A DNA stretch of 64,000 nucleotides from Streptomyces sp. ISL-10 (lineage in GTDB: Bacteria; Actinomycetota; Actinomycetes; Streptomycetales; Streptomycetaceae), in the NCBI RefSeq assembly GCF_018614575.1, contig NZ_JAGGOJ010000013.1, positions 1-64,000 on the forward strand, written 5' to 3'. Positions 7,538-16,117 of the stretch are shown piece by piece. Position numbers and translations under genes: made by a program. Numbering within the stretch: the first letter of the stretch is position 1; every line of letters starts with the position of its first letter. The notes beneath the pieces were generated by a model, which did not search any database, was not told the DNA's origin, and was given only the letters and a program-made list of their open reading frames with translations.

Positions 7538-9544
7538 ATGTCCAGTGGCAGCGTTGCTCCGAAGCCCGGGGAGCCGGGAGTCCGTACGGGGCGGGCTGCC
7601 GGACCGGGGCGCAAGCCCGCGCGATTCGGCCGCCTGTTCCAGGGGAGTCTGCTGCTCCCGGACGGGGCCGCGTCCGGCGGGCCGGTGCCTCGACTCGTGA
7701 TGCGCTGGCTGCGCCGTCCGCTGCTGCCCGCTGTCCGGCTGTGGCGACGGAACATCCAGCTCCGGGTCGTGGTGACCACACTGCTGATGTCGCTCGGTGT
7801 GGTGCTGCTCCTCGGTTTCGTCGTGATCGGGCAGGTACGCAACGGTCTGCTCGACGCGAAGAGCAAGGCTGCGCAGAGTCAGGCGGCCGGCGGTTTCGCC
7901 GTCGCGCGGGAACAGGCCAGCGCACCGGTCGGACCCGTGGGCCCGGACGGTCCGGCGTCGGGCGGCAGGAACGCCAACTCATGGCGGTCCGATCTCGTCG
8001 TGCAGCTCGCCAGCGGCGGTCAGGGCTCGTACAACGTGGTCGCTCTGAGCGCCGACTCCGAACGGGACGGCTCAGGCCGCGCGCCGCGTACGTCGGGCCT
8101 GGTGGATCCCGCGAGCATTCCGCAGGCATTGCGGGACGCCGTGGGCCAGGGCAGTGGGACGTACGAGACGTACGTCAGCATCCAGTACTGGAACAACGCC
8201 CTCGATCCGGAGCCCGGGCTGGTCGTGGGCACGCGGCTGAACGACATCGAGGGGCAGCCGTACGAGCTGTACTACCTGTTCCCGCTGGCCCAGGAGGAGC
8301 AGTCGCTCAACCTGGTCCGGGGGACGCTCGCAACAGCCGGGCTGTTCGTCGTGGTGCTCCTCGGCGCCATCGCATGGCTCGTGGTGCGCCAGATCGTCAC
8401 GCCCGTCCGCATGGCCGCCGGGATCGCCGAGCGGCTCGCCGCCGGGCGGCTCCAGGAGCGTATGAAGGTCACCGGCGAGGACGACATCGCCAGACTGGGT
8501 GAGGCCTTCAACAAGATGGCGCAGAACCTCCAGCTGAAGATCCAGCAGCTCGAGGAGCTGTCCCGGATGCAGCGCCGCTTCGTGTCGGACGTGTCGCACG
8601 AGCTGCGGACACCACTGACGACGGTGCGGATGGCGGCCGATGTCATCCATGAGGCGCGCAGCGACTTCGATCCCGTGACGGCGCGTTCCGCCGAGCTTCT
8701 CGGGGACCAACTGGACCGTTTCGAGTCACTGCTGTCCGACCTGCTGGAGATCAGCCGGTTCGACGCGGGCGCCGCAGCGCTGGAGGCGGAGCCGATAGAC
8801 CTGCGTGAGGTGGTGCGGCGGGTCATCGGCGGTGCCGAGCCGCTGGCCGAGCGCAAGGGCTCCCGGATACGGGTCGTCGGCGACGAGCAGCCCGTCGTGG
8901 CCGAGGCGGACGCCCGTCGTGTGGAGCGCGTGCTGCGCAACCTCGTCGTCAATGCCGTGGAGCACGGCGAGGGCAGGGACGTGGTGGTGCGCATGGCGGC
9001 CGCCGGCGGGGCCGTGGCCATCGCCGTGCGGGACTACGGAGTGGGGCTCAAGCCGGGCGAGGCGACCCGCGTGTTCAGCCGGTTCTGGCGCGCCGACCCG
9101 GCGCGTGCCCGCACGACGGGCGGGACCGGCCTGGGCCTGTCGATCGCCGTCGAGGACGCCCGTCTTCACGGGGGCTGGCTGCAGGCGTGGGGCGAGCCGG
9201 GCGGGGGTTCGCAGTTCAGGCTGACGCTGCCGCGTACGGCGGACGAGCCGCTGCGCGGTTCGCCGATACCGCTCGAGCCCGCGGACTCGCGGCAGAACCG
9301 CGAGCGTGCCCGTTCGGGCGACTCGTCGGCGAGCGGGCACCGGCTGACGTCCGTGCCGGTGCAGTCGGGGGCGGACTTCTCGCCGCTGCCCGCGCAGGTG
9401 CGCGCCGCGGCACCGCGGGGAGTCGATCCGGCGGCGCTGCCGGGCAGCGGTGCCCGCGTTGTGGCGCGGCCCGCCGGTGAGCGGAGCGACGAGGCCGCAG
9501 GACGGATTTCGACGGAGCGGGAGGACACCGGTCGTGGGCGCTGA
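7538..9544 (+). CDS. mtrB: Sensor histidine kinase MtrB
   Basis: 668 residues, starting 1 bp after the mtrA stop. Long cytoplasmic N-terminus (about 70 residues), first transmembrane helix near 76-100, extracytoplasmic sensor, second helix near 260-285, then a HAMP domain. The HisKA box is RRFVSDVSHELRTPLTTVR with phosphorylated H354. A HATPase domain follows with N-box LVVNAVEHGEG and G-box GGTGLGLSI. A Pro/Ser-rich tail of about 100 residues follows. It phosphorylates MtrA. The last 11 bp overlap lpqB, whose product is known in mycobacteria to modulate MtrB. Confidence 0.96.
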   Translation: MSSGSVAPKPGEPGVRTGRAAGPGRKPARFGRLFQGSLLLPDGAASGGPVPRLVMRWLRRPLLPAVRLWRRNIQLRVVVTTLLMSLGVVLLLGFVVIGQVRNGLLDAKSKAAQSQAAGGFAVAREQASAPVGPVGPDGPASGGRNANSWRSDLVVQLASGGQGSYNVVALSADSERDGSGRAPRTSGLVDPASIPQALRDAVGQGSGTYETYVSIQYWNNALDPEPGLVVGTRLNDIEGQPYELYYLFPLAQEEQSLNLVRGTLATAGLFVVVLLGAIAWLVVRQIVTPVRMAAGIAERLAAGRLQERMKVTGEDDIARLGEAFNKMAQNLQLKIQQLEELSRMQRRFVSDVSHELRTPLTTVRMAADVIHEARSDFDPVTARSAELLGDQLDRFESLLSDLLEISRFDAGAAALEAEPIDLREVVRRVIGGAEPLAERKGSRIRVVGDEQPVVAEADARRVERVLRNLVVNAVEHGEGRDVVVRMAAAGGAVAIAVRDYGVGLKPGEATRVFSRFWRADPARARTTGGTGLGLSIAVEDARLHGGWLQAWGEPGGGSQFRLTLPRTADEPLRGSPIPLEPADSRQNRERARSGDSSASGHRLTSVPVQSGADFSPLPAQVRAAAPRGVDPAALPGSGARVVARPAGERSDEAAGRISTEREDTGRGR

Positions 9545-11384
9545 TTCCCGTCGTCAGGGACGCGCGGGTGGGGCGCGTGTGACGGCGCTGCTCGGTGCGA
9601 GCGGTGTGCTGCTCGCCGGGTGTGCGTCGATGCCCGACAGCGGCGACGTGCATGCGGTGAAGGCGTCGCAGCGCGGCGACTCGCAGGTGCGGGTGTACGC
9701 GGTGCAGCCGCGCAAGGGCGCCACGCCCGACGAGATCGTCACGGGCTTCCTCGAGGCGATGACCAGTGACGACTCGAACTTCGCCACGGCCCGCTCGTAC
9801 CTCACGCCGGAGACGTCCCAGAAGTGGCGGCCCGAGGCGAGCACGACCGTCCTGGAGGCGGCGCCCGTCCCGGGATCGCCGGTCCTCGGCGGCCGGGACA
9901 ACCCGGGCATGAACTATCCGCTGTTCGGTCGGCAGATCGCCACGGTCGACGCCCAGCGCGCGTATCAGCCGGTGACGCCGGCGGACTACCGCAGGACCAT
10001 TCATCTGTCGCAGCAGAGCGGTCCGGACGGCAAGGAGTGGCGGATCGACAGCCTGCCTCCCGGGCTGCTGCTCGGCGCGTCCGACTTCGAGCGCAACTAC
10101 GTCTCGGTCAACAAGTACTACTTCGCATCCGGCCGGAGCGTCATGGTGGCCGACCCCGTCTACATCCGGCAGCGGCAGGACCCGGTGACCCGGCAGGATC
10201 CTGTCACGCAGGCCGTCTCCGCGCTGCTGGAGGGCCCCACGAACTGGCTCAAGCCGGTGGTGGAGTCCAGTTTCCCGACGGGTACGGCGCTGAAGGACGG
10301 TACGAGGTCCCTGTCGTTCGACGACGGCAACGGCCTGAAGATCCCGCTCAACGCCAAGGCGTCCGGCGTCGGCAGGACGCAGTGCACGAAGATGGCGGCT
10401 CAGATCCTCTTCACGCTCAAGGACCTGTCGTCCGCGCGCGCCGAGCAGGTGGAGCTGCAGCGGTCGGACGGCAGTCAGCTGTGCGTGCTCCCCGCCGGGC
10501 AGGCCGAGGAGTACGCCCCGGACCACGGTTCGGGAACGTACGACAACCAGTACTTCGTCGACGAGAAGGACCGCCTCGCGCTGTTGGCGGCCGGCACCAA
10601 GGAGGTCGGCGCCCCGCAGAACGTGCCGGGACCGTTCGGCGACGGCACGCTGCCGATGAGCACGGTCGCGGTGGCCCGCGACGAGCGCAGCGCGGCCGCG
10701 GTGTCCAAGGACCGAAGCCGGCTGTACGTGGCGTCCATCGCTTCCGGCACGGAGCTGGACGGCCCGATGGTGACCAGCCGTGGCAAGGGGGCCGACAACC
10801 GCCTGTCCGCCCCCAGCTGGGACGGCAGGGGTGACCTTTGGGTCGCGGACCGCGACGGGGCCGATCCGGCGCTGATGCGGGTCCCCCGCGGCGAGGAGAC
10901 CCCTCAGGACGTCAGGATCGTGCCGGGCCTGGACGGTGCCCGGATCGAGGGGGTGAAGGTTTCGGCGGACGGTGTCCGTGTGGCACTGCTGCTGACGAAG
11001 GACGGCAGGACGACCCTGAAGATCGGGCGCGTGGAGCGGCACGGCCCGAGCGACGACCTCGCCGTGACCATCACCGAACTGCGTCTCGCGGCCCCCCATT
11101 TGGAGACCGTCACCGCGGTCTCCTGGGCGGGGCCCAGCCGACTGGTGGTCGTCGGCAAGGAGTCCGGCGGTGTCCAGCAGGTGCGCTACATCCAGACCGA
11201 CGGATCGACCTCCCCCAACGCGATCCTGCCCGGCCTGAACCAGGTCAAGGCCGTCGCCGCGTCGGACGACGAGAGCAGTCCGCTCATCGCGTATTCGGAG
11301 GAGGACGGCATCGTGCGTCTGCCCGCCGGTGCCAACTGGCAGACGCTGGTCAAGAAGGGGTCCTCGCCCGTCTATCCGGGGTGA
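9534..11384 (+). CDS. lpqB: Lipoprotein LpqB (GerMN domain, MtrAB accessory)
   Basis: 616 residues from a GTG inside the end of mtrB (11-bp overlap). The signal peptide ends in the lipobox LLAGC, with lipidated C30. A GerMN domain lies near 200-320, and a C-terminal beta-propeller-like LpqB region follows. LpqB is an extracytoplasmic lipoprotein that interacts with the MtrB sensor in mycobacteria, linking envelope state to MtrA phosphorylation. The mtrA-mtrB-lpqB order is conserved across Actinobacteria, which supports the assignment. Confidence 0.95.
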   Translation: MGADSRRQGRAGGARVTALLGASGVLLAGCASMPDSGDVHAVKASQRGDSQVRVYAVQPRKGATPDEIVTGFLEAMTSDDSNFATARSYLTPETSQKWRPEASTTVLEAAPVPGSPVLGGRDNPGMNYPLFGRQIATVDAQRAYQPVTPADYRRTIHLSQQSGPDGKEWRIDSLPPGLLLGASDFERNYVSVNKYYFASGRSVMVADPVYIRQRQDPVTRQDPVTQAVSALLEGPTNWLKPVVESSFPTGTALKDGTRSLSFDDGNGLKIPLNAKASGVGRTQCTKMAAQILFTLKDLSSARAEQVELQRSDGSQLCVLPAGQAEEYAPDHGSGTYDNQYFVDEKDRLALLAAGTKEVGAPQNVPGPFGDGTLPMSTVAVARDERSAAAVSKDRSRLYVASIASGTELDGPMVTSRGKGADNRLSAPSWDGRGDLWVADRDGADPALMRVPRGEETPQDVRIVPGLDGARIEGVKVSADGVRVALLLTKDGRTTLKIGRVERHGPSDDLAVTITELRLAAPHLETVTAVSWAGPSRLVVVGKESGGVQQVRYIQTDGSTSPNAILPGLNQVKAVAASDDESSPLIAYSEEDGIVRLPAGANWQTLVKKGSSPVYPG

Positions 11385-11467
11385 CTTCCCCGCCCGGTCG
11401 GGCCGTTGTGTGCGTGCGTTGTCCACAGGGGTGGTCGCGCGCGGGCGCCGGCGGCACAGTGGTTGCC

Positions 11468-12181
11468 GTGCGGGGGTGGTGGCGGGAGATCTCCGGTCTG
11501 GTGCTGCCGGTGGCCTGTGGAGGCTGCGGGAGGCCGCGTACCGAGCTGTGCGAGCAATGCGCGCTCGCGCTGTACGGCTGGGCCGCGCGGCGGGCGAGAC
11601 CCGTGCCGGAGCCCGAGGGCCTGCCCGTGGTGCATGCCGCCGCCGCGTACAGCGACGCCGTACGGGCTCTGCTGCTGGCGCACAAGGAGCGCGGTGCCAT
11701 GGGCTTGGCGCGTCCGCTAGGCCGGGCACTCGCCGGGGCGGTGCGGGCGTCCGCCCCGGCCCGGGGCGCAGGACTTGGCCCCGTGCTGCTGGTGCCGGTT
11801 CCGTCCGCGCGCAGGGCGGTGCGGGCACGGGGACATGATCCGTTGCGCCGGATCGCGCTGGCGGCGGCGGGAGAGCTGCGGCGTACGGGACGCCCGGCGC
11901 AGGTGCTGCCGGTACTGCGCCAGCACCGCCAGGTGGCCGACCAGGCGGGCCTCACCGCCCGGGAGAGGCTCGTGAACCTCTCCGCGGCACTGCGGCTGCG
12001 GCCGGGGGCGGAGAGCTTGCTGAAGGGCGGTACAGCAGTGCTGGTGGACGACCTCATGACGACCGGTGCTTCGTTGGTGGAGGCGGCGCGGGCACTGAGT
12101 GCCGTGCAGGAGGGTGACCGCGGTGGATCCGAACGGCCGAACGCAGCGGTCGTCGCCGTTCCGGCGCTGTCTTTCCGATAA
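11468..12181 (+). CDS. ComF-family phosphoribosyltransferase-like protein
   Basis: 237 residues from a GTG at 11468. An N-terminal four-cysteine zinc ribbon (CGGCGRPRTELCEQC, about 16-30) precedes a phosphoribosyltransferase-type domain with the PRPP loop VLVDDLMTTGAS near residues 190-205. ComF proteins take part in DNA uptake in competent bacteria. In Actinobacteria the gene sits behind mtrAB-lpqB, and its role there is not established. An 83-bp gap separates it from lpqB. Alternative upstream starts exist in the open frame but lack a family match. Confidence 0.88.
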   Translation: MRGWWREISGLVLPVACGGCGRPRTELCEQCALALYGWAARRARPVPEPEGLPVVHAAAAYSDAVRALLLAHKERGAMGLARPLGRALAGAVRASAPARGAGLGPVLLVPVPSARRAVRARGHDPLRRIALAAAGELRRTGRPAQVLPVLRQHRQVADQAGLTARERLVNLSAALRLRPGAESLLKGGTAVLVDDLMTTGASLVEAARALSAVQEGDRGGSERPNAAVVAVPALSFR

Positions 12182-12184
12182 ACC

Positions 12185-12210
12185 GGAACTGAGGAGAAAC
12201 TTGCATCGTT
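12185..12210 (+). promoter_or_regulatory. Sigma-R-like promoter for hpf
   Basis: GGAAC at 12185-12189 and GTT at 12208-12210 are separated by exactly 18 bp, matching the SigR (thiol-oxidative stress) consensus GGAAT-N18-GTT with one mismatch. It is just past the comF stop and about 320 bp before hpf. Match by eye only. Confidence 0.4.
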
Positions 12211-12418
12211 GCAGCTAGTGAGAGGGCAAAAGCGCCTGATCGGAGGTACCTTCGGGTAGCAGGTGCCGACAACCGTCCAATCGAGCTATGTTCGGTTGTG
12301 AGGAATGGCGATGCCCGAACCTCACCGAGTGCGCTGCCGAATTCTCGGCTGGGGATTCGGTACAGGGGCACCCTCGAAAATGGGTGGGGTGGGGATCTTG
12401 TCGACTGGGGAGGAGGAG

Positions 12419-12493
12419 GTGAAAGTCGCCAAGTCCGAGGCCCCGGTGATCACCGGAGCCTGGTGCAAGAGGGAGATGCTCCGCGGCCGGTGA
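12419..12493 (+). CDS. Short upstream ORF in the hpf leader
   Basis: A 24-codon frame opens at a GTG directly behind a run of GGAGGAGGAG, the best Shine-Dalgarno in this region, and stops 32 bp before hpf. The deduced peptide begins VKVAKSEAPVITGAWCKREM and resembles nothing I know. It could be a leader peptide controlling hpf, or the GAGGAGG run could be coincidental. A longer overlapping frame from 12305 ends at the same stop. Confidence 0.35.
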   Translation: MKVAKSEAPVITGAWCKREMLRGR

Positions 12494-12525
12494 GCCGGCG
12501 GAGTGATCCGGGAACGGAGTTCTGC

Positions 12526-13215
12526 GTGGACATCGTCGTCAAGGGCCGCAAGACCGAGGTGCCCGAGCGGTTCCGCAAGCACGTGGCCGAGAAGCTGAAG
12601 CTGGAGAAGATCCAGAAGCTCGACGGCAAGGTGATCAGCCTCGACGTCGAGGTGTCCAAGGAGCACAACCCGCGGCAGGCAGACCGTTCCGACCGCGTGG
12701 AGATCACGCTCCGCTCGCGCGGGCCGGTGATCCGGGCGGAGGCAGCTGCCGCCGACCCCTACGCAGCGCTCGACCTTGCCACCGGAAAGCTGGAGGCACG
12801 GCTTCGCAAGCAGCACGACAAGCGCCACACCCGGCGCGGCACCGGCCGGCTGTCGGCAGCAGAGGTGGCAGACGTGGTGCCCGGCGTCGCCGAGTGGAAC
12901 GCCAATGGAAAGTCTCTTGTCGAAGAGGCGACGGAATCGATTCCCACCACCAGGATCGGATCGCTCGAAGTACAGGGCGAGGGGCCGCTGGTGGTCCGCG
13001 AGAAGCTGCACACGGCAGCGCCGATGACGCTCGACCAGGCTCTCTACGAGATGGAGCTGGTCGGCCACGACTTCTATCTTTTCGTCGACTCCGAGACGAA
13101 GCAGCCCAGTGTCGTCTACCGGCGGCACGCCTACGACTACGGCGTCATCCGCCTGGAGACCGACCCACTGGCCGGGTCCGAGGCAGGCGGAGCCGGGGGT
13201 GCGCTGGGCGGCTGA
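12526..13215 (+). CDS. hpf: Long-form ribosome hibernation promoting factor
   Basis: 229 residues from a GTG that gives the conserved start VDIVVKGRKTEVPERFRKHV. The N-terminal domain (about 1-105) is the YfiA/HPF fold that binds the 30S decoding centre. A linker follows, and the C-terminal domain (about 170-225, PMTLDQALYEMELVGHDFYLF) drives 100S ribosome dimerisation. In Streptomyces, long HPF protects ribosomes in stationary phase and spores. The 344-bp leader carries a candidate SigR promoter and a short upstream ORF, so expression is probably stress-responsive. Confidence 0.96.
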   Translation: MDIVVKGRKTEVPERFRKHVAEKLKLEKIQKLDGKVISLDVEVSKEHNPRQADRSDRVEITLRSRGPVIRAEAAAADPYAALDLATGKLEARLRKQHDKRHTRRGTGRLSAAEVADVVPGVAEWNANGKSLVEEATESIPTTRIGSLEVQGEGPLVVREKLHTAAPMTLDQALYEMELVGHDFYLFVDSETKQPSVVYRRHAYDYGVIRLETDPLAGSEAGGAGGALGG

Positions 13216-13246
13216 CCCCGGCGCGGACTGAGCCCCGTCAGCGGAA

Positions 13247-13288
13247 GTGGTGCCCCTGGAGCGCCGTGTGCGCCCCCAGGGGCACCAC
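13247..13288 (+). terminator. Terminator after hpf
   Basis: A perfect 13-bp inverted repeat (GTGGTGCCCCTGG at 13247-13259, complement at 13276-13288) with a smaller GCGC stem in the loop, 31 bp past the hpf stop. No U tract. Confidence 0.75.
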
Positions 13289-13421
13289 CGTGCGACCGCA
13301 GGATCACCGCTCTGTCGTCCGGGCATGAAAGCATGGCGTGGCAAGCCCAACCGATGTGCGTCGCACTGATGTTGGCAGACCAGACATGATCTTCGGGCCA
13401 CGGCCTTCAGGGGGAGGAACG

Positions 13422-14177
13422 ATGGCGGACAGCTTCGGGCCGGTGCACAGCGAAGCGGGCGGCCACCCCGCAGTCGTCGACACCGAGGCGGAGAAGACGG
13501 CCGACTGCCGCACGGCGGAGCCGATCCGGGTCCTCGTGGTGGACGACCACGCGCTCTTCCGTCGAGGGCTGGAGATCGTCCTCAAGCAGGAGGAGGACAT
13601 CCAGGTCGTGGGCGAGGCCGGTGATGGGGCCGAGGCGGTGGACAAGGCCGCGGACCTGCTCCCCGACATCGTGCTGATGGACGTGCGGATGCCCAGGCGC
13701 GGGGGCATCGAGGCCTGCACCTCCATCAAGGAGGTGGCCCCCAGCGCCAAGATCATCATGTTGACGATCAGCGACGAGGAGGCCGACCTCTACGAGGCGA
13801 TCAAGGCGGGCGCCACGGGCTATCTCCTCAAGGAGATCTCCACGGACGAGGTCGCGACGGCCATCCGCGCGGTCGCCGACGGGCAGTCGCAGATCAGCCC
13901 GTCGATGGCCTCGAAGCTGCTCACCGAGTTCAAGTCGATGATCCAGCGCACCGACGAGCGCAGGCTCGTGCCCGCGCCCCGGCTGACCGACCGGGAGCTG
14001 GAGGTGCTCAAGCTCGTCGCCACGGGGATGAACAACCGTGACATCGCCAAGGAGTTGTTCATCTCCGAGAACACCGTGAAGAACCACGTCCGCAACATCC
14101 TGGAGAAGCTGCAGCTCCACTCCCGGATGGAGGCCGTGGTCTACGCGATGCGGGAGAAGATCCTCGAGATCCGCTGA
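13422..14177 (+). CDS. Orphan NarL/LuxR-type response regulator
   Basis: 251 residues. ATG at 13422 follows a strong GGGGGAGG site. After about 34 variable residues comes a receiver domain with DD at 41-42, phosphoacceptor D87 in VLMDVRMP, and the Lys of LLKEIST. A LuxR helix-turn-helix follows at about 185-245 (LTDRELEVLKLVATGMNNRDIAKEL). No histidine kinase gene is adjacent, so it is an orphan regulator. Its place between hpf and secA matches a conserved Streptomyces developmental/antibiotic regulator (SCO3008-like, from memory). The receiver residues are intact, so phosphorylation is expected. Confidence 0.92.
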   Translation: MADSFGPVHSEAGGHPAVVDTEAEKTADCRTAEPIRVLVVDDHALFRRGLEIVLKQEEDIQVVGEAGDGAEAVDKAADLLPDIVLMDVRMPRRGGIEACTSIKEVAPSAKIIMLTISDEEADLYEAIKAGATGYLLKEISTDEVATAIRAVADGQSQISPSMASKLLTEFKSMIQRTDERRLVPAPRLTDRELEVLKLVATGMNNRDIAKELFISENTVKNHVRNILEKLQLHSRMEAVVYAMREKILEIR

Positions 14178-14272
14178 CGGGCGGGCACTCACGCGGGCCC
14201 TCGGCCGGGCAGCCGGTCGGGATCCAGGGGCCACTCAGCGGGCGCCGAACGGGACCCGTGCGCCCCGGGGCG

Positions 14273-15217
14273 TCAGCCCAGCGCCCTGACCAGGTCCGCG
14301 GTGAGCTCGGGACGGTCGATCCGCTCGACGCGCACGGAGTCGCAGCCCACCCACTCCGCGGCCTCCCGCAGGGCCTGCGCCATCGGGGCGACGGCCCTGG
14401 GGCCGTCCAGGGACACCTGGCGGGCCACGAGTGTCCGGCCCTCGCGCGCCGGATCGACACGGCCGAGAAGCCGCCCGCCCGCAAGCAGGGGCATCGCAAC
14501 CGCGACCACCGCGTCGAACTGCTCGCCCTTGAGACGGTGGTAGTCCGCGATGTCCGCGCGCGTGCCCACACCCAGCGCCTGCCCGGCCAGCCGTACGAGA
14601 CGGCGCAGGCACTCGGTGTCATCCAGGTCGTCGTGCAGGACGGCGTCCGGGATCGCCCGCTCGGCGAGGTCGTACACCCGCTTCCAGCTGCGCCGCTCGG
14701 TGCACACCACTTCCCCGTGCATCAGCGCGCGCTCGACGGCGACCTTGGAGGCGGACCAGTCCCACCACTCGCCGCCGTTCTTCGCGCCGCCCAACTCGGT
14801 CGCGGTGAGCGGGCCTTCGGCCCGCAGCTGCTTGATCACCGTGTCGTACGCACCGTCGGGCAGGTCGTGGGACCAGTGCGGGCGGGAGCGGTAGGCGCGG
14901 CGGCGGAAGGCGAAGTGCGGCCATTCCTCGACGGGGAGGATGCAGGCGGCGTGCGACCAGTACTCGAAGCTGTGGCCCTGCGTCCAGTACGCCTCCTCGA
15001 CGGTCCTGCGGCCCACGCCGCCCAGTCGCGCGTACGGAATGAGCTCGTGGGAGCGCGCCAGCACCGAGATCGTGTCCAGCTGCACGGCGCCGAGGTGGCG
15101 CAGCACGCCGCGGACGCCGCCGCGCCGGTCCGGGGCGCCGAGGAGTCCCTGGGCGCGCAGCGCGATGCGGCGCGCGTCGTCGGCGGAGAGGTCGAGGGCG
15201 GGGGGCGGCATGGTCAT
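14273..15217 (-). CDS. YcaQ/AlkX-type winged-helix DNA glycosylase candidate (HTH_42)
   Basis: 314 residues from the ATG at 15217 (a second ATG follows two codons later). The protein belongs to the winged-helix family that includes the interstrand-crosslink glycosylase YcaQ and the self-resistance enzyme AlkZ. The catalytic position reads Q46-L47-D48 within HLGAVQLDTISV, the QxD form typical of the YcaQ branch rather than the QxQ of AlkZ. A DNA-repair role is therefore likely. It is shorter than E. coli YcaQ (about 410), so the C-terminal part is reduced. It is convergent with the response regulator gene. Confidence 0.8.
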   Translation of the reverse strand: MTMPPPALDLSADDARRIALRAQGLLGAPDRRGGVRGVLRHLGAVQLDTISVLARSHELIPYARLGGVGRRTVEEAYWTQGHSFEYWSHAACILPVEEWPHFAFRRRAYRSRPHWSHDLPDGAYDTVIKQLRAEGPLTATELGGAKNGGEWWDWSASKVAVERALMHGEVVCTERRSWKRVYDLAERAIPDAVLHDDLDDTECLRRLVRLAGQALGVGTRADIADYHRLKGEQFDAVVAVAMPLLAGGRLLGRVDPAREGRTLVARQVSLDGPRAVAPMAQALREAAEWVGCDSVRVERIDRPELTADLVRALG

Positions 15218-15281
15218 GATGGGCACCCTAGAGGCCGCCACTGACAACCGGTCCTGGCCTCGGTTCAGGCATGCGGCCGGC

Positions 15282-15304
15282 CCGCAGGTCAGGCCGCAGG
15301 TCAG
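15282..15304. repeat. Tandem 11-bp repeat across the GNAT stop codon
   Basis: CCGCAGGTCAG occurs at 15282-15292 and again at 15294-15304. The second copy contains the TCA complement of the GNAT gene stop codon. Confidence 0.7.
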
Positions 15305-15876
15305 CGCCGGGCGGGCAGATAGGGCTGCGGGCTCGTGAGCCCGATGTCGGAGGGAAGGAGTGAGCCGACCCATACGTCCCGGAGCGTGCCCTTGTTGAGC
15401 AGCGCGGCGCGCAGCTCACCCTCCATACGGAATCCGGCCTTCTCGGCGACCGCGCGGGAGCCCTCGTTGCCCACCTCGGCCCGCCATTCCAGCCGGGTGG
15501 CGCCGAGCCGCATGAACGCCCAGTGCGATACGGCGGCGACGGACTCTGCCATCACCCCGCGCCCCCGGTGCTCCTTGCCGGTCCAGAAGCCGATCTCCCA
15601 CGTGCCCGAGAAGGTACGCAGAGTGACCGCGACGGACGCCATGAGCGGCCCCCCTGCGCGCGGCAGCACGGCGAAGGTGCACATGGTGCTGTTGCGCCAG
15701 CCGTCCGGGACCATGTGCTCGGTGAATTCGACGGCGTGATGGCGTTCGTACGGCGACGGAACCGTCGTCCACCGCTGGATGTCCGCGTCCTGGCAGGACT
15801 GGTAGACGGCGTCGGTGTCCTCGGCCGTGAACGTACGCAGCAGCAGGCGCTCGGTGGTGAGTGTGATCGGCTCCAT
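15301..15876 (-). CDS. GNAT N-acetyltransferase (RimJ/RimL-like)
   Basis: 191 residues from ATG 15876. The N-terminus ITLTTERLLLRTFTAEDTDA and the acetyl-CoA loop EHRGRGVMAESVAAVSHWAF (about 110-130) mark the RimJ/RimL class, which acetylates N-termini of ribosomal proteins or small molecules. The pattern RAEVGNEGSRAVAEKAGFRMEGELR is family-typical. The substrate cannot be told from sequence. It is divergent from secA with about 240 bp between the starts. The last codons overlap a short tandem repeat. Confidence 0.88.
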   Translation of the reverse strand: MEPITLTTERLLLRTFTAEDTDAVYQSCQDADIQRWTTVPSPYERHHAVEFTEHMVPDGWRNSTMCTFAVLPRAGGPLMASVAVTLRTFSGTWEIGFWTGKEHRGRGVMAESVAAVSHWAFMRLGATRLEWRAEVGNEGSRAVAEKAGFRMEGELRAALLNKGTLRDVWVGSLLPSDIGLTSPQPYLPARR

Positions 15877-16117
15877 GCCGGGATTGTGGTCATGCCAGCC
15901 GCCCGATGCGAGCACTTTTGGCGGCTTCCCGGCACCTTCGGCCCTTCCCGTGCGTTCTCCTGTATGGCGGACGGCAGGCCCGCGTGACGATGGACCTCCC
16001 GGCGCGGCGGTGTCCTCGCTTACGATGGCCGATGCGGTGGGGACCACCTGCCGTGCCCGCGCCAGTGTCCGTCACACGACCCAGTGCCAGGCCCGACCGG
16101 CAAGGAGACCAACCTCA

